Origin: Bacteroidales bacterium
GTDB lineage: Bacteria > Bacteroidota > Bacteroidia > Bacteroidales > Muribaculaceae
NCBI GenBank assembly: GCA_004557565.1
Contig: SFGS01000010.1
Span: 24,942 to 88,941 of the forward strand
Length of the DNA: 64,000 bases
Reading direction: 5' to 3'
The first letter of the stretch is position 1, and every line of letters starts with the position of its first letter. Of this stretch, positions 59,289-64,000 are shown piece after piece. The notes under the pieces were generated by a model. It was given only the letters and a program-made list of their open reading frames with translations. It was not told the origin of the DNA and did not search any database. Both the position numbers and the translations under genes were made by a program.

Positions 59289-59347
59289 GCCGAGCAACGC
59301 ACGGGGATTGAACAGAGGGGGGATTTTCAATTTTTTGATTTTTTTAT

Positions 59348-59355
59348 TAACTTTG
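59348..59355 (+). promoter_or_regulatory. -7 box for glnS
   Basis: TAACTTTG fits TAnnTTTG, 76 bases before the ATG, in an AT-rich stretch. The -33 element is unclear. Confidence 0.55.
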
Positions 59356-59431
59356 CAGTTTGATAATGCACATGCGCACATACGCACGCATTACGATTTG
59401 AAATCATTAGCAATCTCAACATCTATAAGAT

Positions 59432-61150
59432 ATGGCTGAAAACAACATTCAACTCAACGAACAAGAAGAGAAAAAGAGCCTGAACTTTGTTCAGCAAATT
59501 GTTGCCGACGACTTGGCAGCTGGCAAGAATGGTGGACGACTTAGCACTCGTTTCCCACCCGAACCAAATGGTTACCTGCACATTGGCCACGCTAAGGCCT
59601 TCTGCATGGACTTCGGGGTGGCTGAAATGTTTGGCGGCACCTGCAACTTGCGTTTCGACGACACCAACCCTGCTAAAGAAGACACTGAATATGAGCAAGC
59701 CATTATGCGCGACATTAAGTGGCTGGGTTACGACTGGGGCGACCGTCTGTACTACGCAAGCGACTATTTCCAGCAACTCTACGATTTCGCTATCCGCTTG
59801 ATTAAGGAGGGCAAGGCATACGTCGACGACCAAACCAGCGAGCAAATTGCGGCTCAAAAGGGCACTCCTACCACTCCTGGCCAGGAAAGCCCGTTCCGCA
59901 ACCGCTCTGTGGAGGAAAACCTCGACCTCTTCACTCGCATGAATGCTGGCGAATTTCCAGAAGGCAGCCATGTGCTTCGCGCAAAAATAGATATGGCGAG
60001 CGACAACATGCACTTCCGCGACCCTATCATCTATCGCATTATCTTGACCCCACACTGGCGCACCGGCGACAAGTGGAAGGTGTATCCTATGTACGACTTC
60101 GCACACGGCCAGAGCGACTACTTCGAGGGCGTGACACACTCTATCTGCACCCTCGAATTTGTGCCTCACCGTCCGCTTTACGAGAAATTCGTGAAGGAGT
60201 TGGCTGGCGACAAGGTGGACGAATACTGCCCACGACAAATTGAGTTTAACCGCCTCAACCTCACCTACACCGTGATGAGCAAGCGTAAATTGCTCCAGTT
60301 GGTGAAGGAAGGTTTGGTAAACGGTTGGGACGACCCTCGTATGCCTACACTCTGCGGCCTGCGCCGTCGTGGCTTCACCCCTGAATCAATCAAAAACTTC
60401 ATCAACAATATTGGCTACACCAAGTTTGAAGCACTCAACGACATCAGTCTTCTCGAACACTCAATTCGTGAAGACCTCAACAAGAAGGCTAACCGTGTAT
60501 GCGCCGTGCTCAACCCTGTGAAGGTGGTAATCACCAACTATCCTGAAGACAAGGTGGAGATGATGGAGATGGACAACAACCCAGAGCAAGAAAACGCTGG
60601 CACTCACCAGATGCCTTTCTGCCGCGAAATCTTCATCGAGCGCGACGACTTTATGGAAGACGCTCCTAAGAAGTTCTTCCGCATGACTCCTGGCAAGGAG
60701 GTGCGCTTGAAAGGTGCCTACATCATCATGTGCACTGGCTGCACTAAAGATGCCGACGGCAATATCACCGAAATTCAATGCACCTACGACCCCGACACCC
60801 TCAGCGGTATGGAAGGTGCTAACCGCAAGGTGAAGGGCACACTCCACTGGGTATCGGCTCGCCACTGCAAAGATGCAGAAGTGCGCGTTTACGACCGTCT
60901 GTTCGCCGTTGAGAACCCAAGCGCCGACACCGAGCACGATTTCCGCGACTTACTCAACCCTGAATCGCTCAAGGTGATTGAAAACGCTAAGATTGAACCA
61001 TTCTTGGCAGAAAACGCTAAGGAGGGCGACAAGTTCCAATTCCAACGCATCGGTTACTTCTGCGTCGACCAAGACAGCACCGCTGAAAAACTCGTATTCA
61101 ACCGCACCATCGGCTTGAAAGACAGTTGGTCGAAGCAAAACAAAAAATAA
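59432..61150 (+). CDS. glnS: Glutaminyl-tRNA synthetase
   Basis: A 572-residue class I aminoacyl-tRNA synthetase. The HIGH motif is H50-I-G-H53 in PNGYLHIGHAKAF and the KMSKS equivalent is MSKRK (282-286). FDDTNPAKEDTEYEQAI and MPTLCGLRRRGFTPES are GlnRS-specific blocks, and the C-terminal beta-barrel anticodon-binding domain follows (FIERDDFMEDAPKKFFRM). The length is close to the usual 550-580. It charges tRNA-Gln directly. It is a single-gene unit with a -7 box and terminator. Confidence 0.98.
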   Translation: MAENNIQLNEQEEKKSLNFVQQIVADDLAAGKNGGRLSTRFPPEPNGYLHIGHAKAFCMDFGVAEMFGGTCNLRFDDTNPAKEDTEYEQAIMRDIKWLGYDWGDRLYYASDYFQQLYDFAIRLIKEGKAYVDDQTSEQIAAQKGTPTTPGQESPFRNRSVEENLDLFTRMNAGEFPEGSHVLRAKIDMASDNMHFRDPIIYRIILTPHWRTGDKWKVYPMYDFAHGQSDYFEGVTHSICTLEFVPHRPLYEKFVKELAGDKVDEYCPRQIEFNRLNLTYTVMSKRKLLQLVKEGLVNGWDDPRMPTLCGLRRRGFTPESIKNFINNIGYTKFEALNDISLLEHSIREDLNKKANRVCAVLNPVKVVITNYPEDKVEMMEMDNNPEQENAGTHQMPFCREIFIERDDFMEDAPKKFFRMTPGKEVRLKGAYIIMCTGCTKDADGNITEIQCTYDPDTLSGMEGANRKVKGTLHWVSARHCKDAEVRVYDRLFAVENPSADTEHDFRDLLNPESLKVIENAKIEPFLAENAKEGDKFQFQRIGYFCVDQDSTAEKLVFNRTIGLKDSWSKQNKK

Positions 61151-61182
61151 GCCGCTCCAAAAGAGCCGCTCCCAAAAAATCC

Positions 61183-61224
61183 ACAGCCTTGGCATGCCAC
61201 ACCGCGCCAAGGCTGTAATTTTTT
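61183..61224 (+). terminator. glnS terminator
   Basis: A perfect 11-bp stem, ACAGCCTTGGC (61183-61193) with GCCAAGGCTGT (61206-61216), then AA and a run of T to 61224. The right arm and T-run are repeated at 61686-61712. Confidence 0.9.
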
Positions 61225-61259
61225 ATTAATTTCTTCCAAAGAAAGCCGTTTAGGGGGCT

Positions 61260-61637
61260 TTATTCCGAATCACATGTGGGATTATATTCTTCTGTTGGTT
61301 CAGCGGCACCCATAATGGCACTATCGGTTTGCCCTCCACACAAGGGCTGAATGATAGTGATGCTTAACGCTTTCTCTATTTTGCTGATTGTCTCCAAAGA
61401 AAGGTTTTCTCCACCTTTCAGCAATTTTGACACATACTGCTGACTGCATCCCAGTTGCTTTGCCAATGCGGTTTGCGACATTTTAAGTTCGTCCATTTTA
61501 TTGAGCATTGCCAATGCTATTTCCTGACTGTGCCGAATCCAGTCACGATTTTCTCTTCGCCACTCAGCTTTCTCCCTCCAATTTGAAGGGGTGGCAGGCT
61601 GATGATTCTCCAAATATTCCAAAAGTTTATTTTCCAT
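61260..61637 (-). CDS. XRE-family HTH regulator (antitoxin-like)
   Basis: A 125-residue protein with a Cro/C1-type HTH (about 50-105: MSQTALAKQLGCSQQYVSKL, LKGGENLSLETISKIEKALS). The N-terminus (LLEYLENHQPATPSNWREKA) and the position of the HTH resemble HigA-like antitoxins of Bacteroidales. The ATG at 61635-61637 is chosen; a GTG three codons earlier is possible. Just upstream, ending 2 bases before the earlier start, is a short protein-like fragment that may be the remains of a partner gene. The gene is flanked by a 27-bp direct repeat. An autoregulatory role is likely but unproven. Confidence 0.82.
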   Translation of the reverse strand: MENKLLEYLENHQPATPSNWREKAEWRRENRDWIRHSQEIALAMLNKMDELKMSQTALAKQLGCSQQYVSKLLKGGENLSLETISKIEKALSITIIQPLCGGQTDSAIMGAAEPTEEYNPTCDSE

Positions 61638-61648
61638 GTCACACACAT

Positions 61649-61738
61649 TTATTCATTAACAAATTCCATAAATCCGGCATCATCTACCGCGCCAAGGCTG
61701 TAATTTTTTATTCCACCTATCTCAAATTTGATCTTGAC
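61649..61738 (-). pseudogene. Possible truncated partner gene of the XRE regulator
   Basis: A minus-strand frame of 28-29 codons (VKIKFEIGGIKNYS, then LGAVDDAGFMEFVNE) ending at a TAA 2 bases before the earlier XRE start. The sequence is protein-like and the tight spacing fits a toxin-antitoxin-type gene pair, but no start or family is recognisable, and the frame runs upstream into the tlpA-like terminator. It may be chance. Confidence 0.3.
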
Positions 61739-61763
61739 AAAAACAACGCTATAGCGTTGTTTT
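61737..61763 (-). terminator. Terminator after the TlpA-like gene
   Basis: A perfect 24-bp palindrome with arms AAAACAACGCTA/TAGCGTTGTTTT (61740-61763), with a T-run on the minus strand. Confidence 0.85.
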
Positions 61764-61788
61764 ATACACATTTCCTGTATGCCTTGCC

Positions 61789-62808
61789 TTATGGGTGGGT
61801 TTGGAGGTATTCCACTACGGCGTTTTCGAGTTCTTGACCGCGGAGACCACGGTGAAGGATTGTGCCGTCGGGGGCGAAAACGATGATTTCGGGAATACCA
61901 GTGATGGAATAGGCATCGCTGCCTGCCTTCTGCGTGTTGAGCATTTGTGGATATGGAATCTTTAGTTCTGCAATGGCTTTCTCTGTGTCTTCGGGGTTGT
62001 CCCAAGTGGCAATGCCGAGCACCAGCACCTTGTCGCCATACTTCTCGTGTATGTTGATTAAATTCAGAATCTCTTTTCTACATGGCCCGCACCAACTTGC
62101 CCAGAAGTCAGCCACCACCAGTTTGCCCTTGCCCACATAGTCGCTCAAACGCTGGGTTTTGCCGTTGTAAGTGGCTGCGAAATCCACAAATTTCGCACCG
62201 GCAAGCGTGCTGCAAGTTTTGTCGATTGCCACTTTAATTTCTTTGCCGTAAGCCGAGTTTTTCAACTTTGGGCTCATCTGCTCAAATAGTTTCTGCATAT
62301 CGGTTGGGGCCGACATACTGCGCACTGCCTCATTGCCCAACACCAAGAGCGCACGCAAATCAGCGGCATTGTCAGCGATGTAGGAAGCAAGTGCCGAAGC
62401 CGCCTGATCGTTCAAAAACGACGAAACCATGCCACGCACATCGTCGTTGATGGGTGTGCCCACCGCGCACTGCGTATCGTTGTCCACACTAATGGTGCCA
62501 GCCTCCAATGCCGCCAGCACATTTGCCACAAACTCAGAGTGATTGATGTAGGCAGTGACCTTTGCCACAGCGCCATCTTCGGCAGTGCCCTCAAACTTAT
62601 AGATGCCGTCGGCCGCATCGGTCAATGTCTGCACATGCTTGCCATTCACAGCCATCACCACCGAATCTACGGTGCCACCAGATGTCAGCACGGTTTGCAA
62701 ATCCCACGAGAGCGTATAGCCGCCAGCCTCGCCCTTGTTAGACTTCTCATTACATGCCACCAGCGCACAGGCAGCAGCCACAAGTATCAAAAATCCAAAC
62801 TTCTTCAT
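61789..62808 (-). CDS. TlpA-like thiol-disulfide lipoprotein
   Basis: A 339-residue lipoprotein (MKKFGFLILVAAACALVAC, lipidated Cys at 19). The middle part (residues about 25-190) resembles the DUF4369/DUF-type N-terminal domain found in Bacteroidota TlpA-like proteins. The C-terminal thioredoxin domain has the active site C240-G-P-C243 in ADFWASWCGPCRKEI and the cis-Pro region ITGIPEIIVFAPDG. It probably reduces or isomerises disulfides in the periplasm or outer membrane. The start at 62808 is supported by a near-perfect promoter ending about 20 bases upstream; a longer frame to 62919 would include the promoter. Confidence 0.9.
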   Translation of the reverse strand: MKKFGFLILVAAACALVACNEKSNKGEAGGYTLSWDLQTVLTSGGTVDSVVMAVNGKHVQTLTDAADGIYKFEGTAEDGAVAKVTAYINHSEFVANVLAALEAGTISVDNDTQCAVGTPINDDVRGMVSSFLNDQAASALASYIADNAADLRALLVLGNEAVRSMSAPTDMQKLFEQMSPKLKNSAYGKEIKVAIDKTCSTLAGAKFVDFAATYNGKTQRLSDYVGKGKLVVADFWASWCGPCRKEILNLINIHEKYGDKVLVLGIATWDNPEDTEKAIAELKIPYPQMLNTQKAGSDAYSITGIPEIIVFAPDGTILHRGLRGQELENAVVEYLQTHP

Positions 62809-62826
62809 ATCTAAAATATTTTTCCC

Positions 62827-62857
62827 CAAAATTACAATATAATCCATTAACCTCAAA
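62827..62857 (-). promoter_or_regulatory. Near-consensus promoter for the TlpA-like gene
   Basis: On the minus strand, TTTG (62857-62854), 19 bases, then TAATTTTG (62834-62827). This is the best Bacteroidota promoter match in the window. It lies inside the longest possible reading frame and so decides the start at 62808. Confidence 0.8.
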
Positions 62858-63342
62858 ATCGCCCAACAAAATAAGCCACAAACCACAACAACTAATCGCG
62901 AAAAAGCAAAATAAGACATAACTATTTACACACACAAGATATAATTCCTAACTTTGTCAAAGCGCAGACCACATCACAGAGGCCTAAAGCGAAAGCTGGC
63001 TAAGTGGAAGAGGCTGTGTATAATTATAAACAGAAAGCGTTTACTCGACGCTCATTCTTGGCAATTGGAAATCTGGAAAATTTCATTAGGAGTCAGGAAT
63101 GTGGCAGACAGTGGATGCCTTGTTGGATATGTAGTATCATGCAGGCATTTAATCATAATGGTTAAATACTGGTTCATATACTCATATTTGCGTGAGGCTT
63201 CTGCGAGTTTGTCCATTTTTACTCCTAAGGGCAATTCCAGAGCCTCCAATTGTGAAATGGGCAGAACATATTAAGCAATAGACTTAAATTGTCGGTTAAG
63301 ATGGATGATGGCGTGTCAAAATGATGCGCCATCACTTATTTT
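62858..63342. other. Gap with possible gene remnant
   Basis: No firm gene. A plus-strand -7 box TAACTTTG (62949-62956) is present. A minus-strand frame of 65 codons at 63052-63249 (MEALELPLGVKMDKLAEASR, then YEYMNQYLTIM) and an overlapping plus-strand frame containing QLEIWKISLGV look faintly protein-like, but neither can be assigned. Confidence 0.45.
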
Positions 63343-63528
63343 AACCCAAATCAGTCATTAGGCCGTGTAATGATTTTTCAGATTACTTCTTGCGGTCTTT
63401 CGGCTTTTATAAGATGCCTTTTGCTTGTTTTTAATTCGTAATAGTTCGCTATCACTCTTTAAAAGACAAGCAAAATTCATTCTTCTAAAACTCCGAAATA
63501 CCACAAGTCCTAATGACCGATTTGGGTT
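63343..63528. repeat. Interspersed terminal-inverted-repeat element, copy C (186 bp, longest)
   Basis: Left end AACCCAAATCAGTCATTAGG (one change from copies A and B), right end CCTAATGACCGATTTGGGTT. It holds both internal segments that are separately missing in copies A and B, plus an inner inverted pair (TTTTGCTTG near 63418 and CAAGCAAAA near 63467). Confidence 0.9.
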
Positions 63529-63578
63529 TAATTGTTACGAAATGAGGCAAAATATGCCCTGAATGTCGTTATTATTCG

Positions 63579-63586
63579 TAACTTTG
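63579..63586 (+). promoter_or_regulatory. -7 box for the last gene
   Basis: TAACTTTG fits TAnnTTTG, 25 bases before the ATG. It stands just after repeat copy C. Confidence 0.55.
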
Positions 63587-63611
63587 TTTTTGGTTAAACG
63601 AATATGGAATT

Positions 63612-64000
63612 ATGACGAAAAGATTATACTTTTTGCTTGCGTTGCTTCTGTGCTTCTGCACGATGGGCGCAGCCAAGACTACGGTGGTGAAGAATGCATC
63701 ATCGATGACGCGTACTGGCACTTACCGCATTACTAAGGAACTGAAAGCCAACAATATCAAAATCGGCGATGGCTCTACCATCATTTTCGCTGGCGGACGC
63801 ATCACGGGTGCCACTATCAAGGCTTGCAACCTGAAAGTGGTGGTTCCCGACGGCAAAACGTATTTCAACGGCTGTCGGTTGTCGGGCAATATCGTCAACT
63901 CCAAACTGAAAGCCACCAACTTCGGTTGCAAGGCAGATATGCGCACGCTGAGCAAAAGCAACTGGACCTACAAAGGTATGCCTCGGCAAACGCTCAAATA
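63612..64000 (+). CDS. Secreted beta-helix-like protein (partial)
   Basis: The first 129 residues of a protein that runs off the window. It has a signal peptide (MTKRLYFLLALLLCFCTMGA). The mature part has a ladder of short beta strands (NNIKIGDGSTIIFAGGRITG, ATIKACNLKVVVPDGKTYFN, GCRLSGNIVNSKLKATNFGC), the pattern of right-handed beta-helix proteins such as pectate-lyase-like or GH28-type proteins. FGCKADMRTLSK resembles the start of a pectate-lyase-superfamily repeat where a tyrosine- or Asp-rich segment would follow. Enzyme activity cannot be judged from this part. It is secreted or on the cell surface. Confidence 0.65.
   Translation, partial: MTKRLYFLLALLLCFCTMGAAKTTVVKNASSMTRTGTYRITKELKANNIKIGDGSTIIFAGGRITGATIKACNLKVVVPDGKTYFNGCRLSGNIVNSKLKATNFGCKADMRTLSKSNWTYKGMPRQTLK

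Noticed and set aside
1..64000. tRNA and rRNA genes
   Set aside because: No CCA-type acceptor and T-loop (GGTTCRANYCC) combinations or rRNA sequences were noticed. A tRNAscan run would be needed to exclude them fully.

Overview
The window comes from a member of the Bacteroidales (Bacteroidota), most likely close to Muribaculaceae or Prevotellaceae. The evidence is the gene content: a Bat aerotolerance operon, TonB-linked outer-membrane proteins with carboxypeptidase-like N-terminal domains, a DUF4369-like/TlpA lipoprotein, a MenI-F-D-B-C-E menaquinone operon, and paired HU proteins. Recurrent promoter-like boxes of the Bacteroidota type (TTTG about 19-20 bases before TAnnTTTG) also support this. 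No rRNA, tRNA or CRISPR array was seen. The exact genus cannot be fixed from the sequence alone.

Layout. 0-5 kb: the end of batD, batE, a PAP2 phosphatase, a small DNA-binding protein, a universal stress protein and a secreted protein with YD-like repeats. 5-10 kb (minus strand): a small membrane protein, folK, tex, a membrane metallophosphoesterase and a glycerolipid acyltransferase. 10-19 kb: an AAA-ATPase/PD-(D/E)XK protein, then lplA-gcvT-gcvH-gcvPA-gcvPB-lpd, a complete glycine cleavage system with its lipoylation enzyme. 19-22.6 kb: a repeat-rich segment with a truncated TonB-type receptor, a cloverleaf-like inverted-repeat structure, palindromic repeat elements and an alkaline phosphatase. 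22.6-29.5 kb: menaquinone genes and a HAD hydrolase. 29.6-39.1 kb (minus strand): dxs-trkA-trkH-ftsK-lolA-like-trxB and a small secreted protein. 39.4-42.8 kb (minus strand): an outer-membrane receptor and an OmpA-type lipoprotein. 43-45.4 kb: malic enzyme.

45.6-58.4 kb is accessory. An AT-rich block carries an Mrr-type restriction enzyme, an unrecognised two-gene unit (a 294-residue soluble protein and a 168-residue four-helix membrane protein) and an AlbA_2/ATPase-type regulator. Next, on the minus strand, come HU and an unusual HU-transmembrane-LysM protein, then a repeat-filled gap and a type I restriction-modification operon hsdM-hsdS-hsdR. 58.5-64 kb holds a four-helix/zinc-ribbon protein, glnS, an XRE regulator beside a possible truncated partner, a TlpA-like lipoprotein and the start of a secreted beta-helix-like protein.

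The intergenic DNA is full of repeat families: (1) 110-186 bp elements with 20-bp terminal inverted repeats (three copies); (2) two kinds of palindromic elements sharing a GTAGGGAC-type end; (3) heptamer tracts (TTAGAAA/TTAGAGG), in two operons arranged as inverted arms; (4) short arrays of period 8 and 9. The best candidates for new biology are the two-gene unit at 47.1-48.5 kb, the HU-TM-LysM protein, and the repeat elements at 19.4-22.5 kb.
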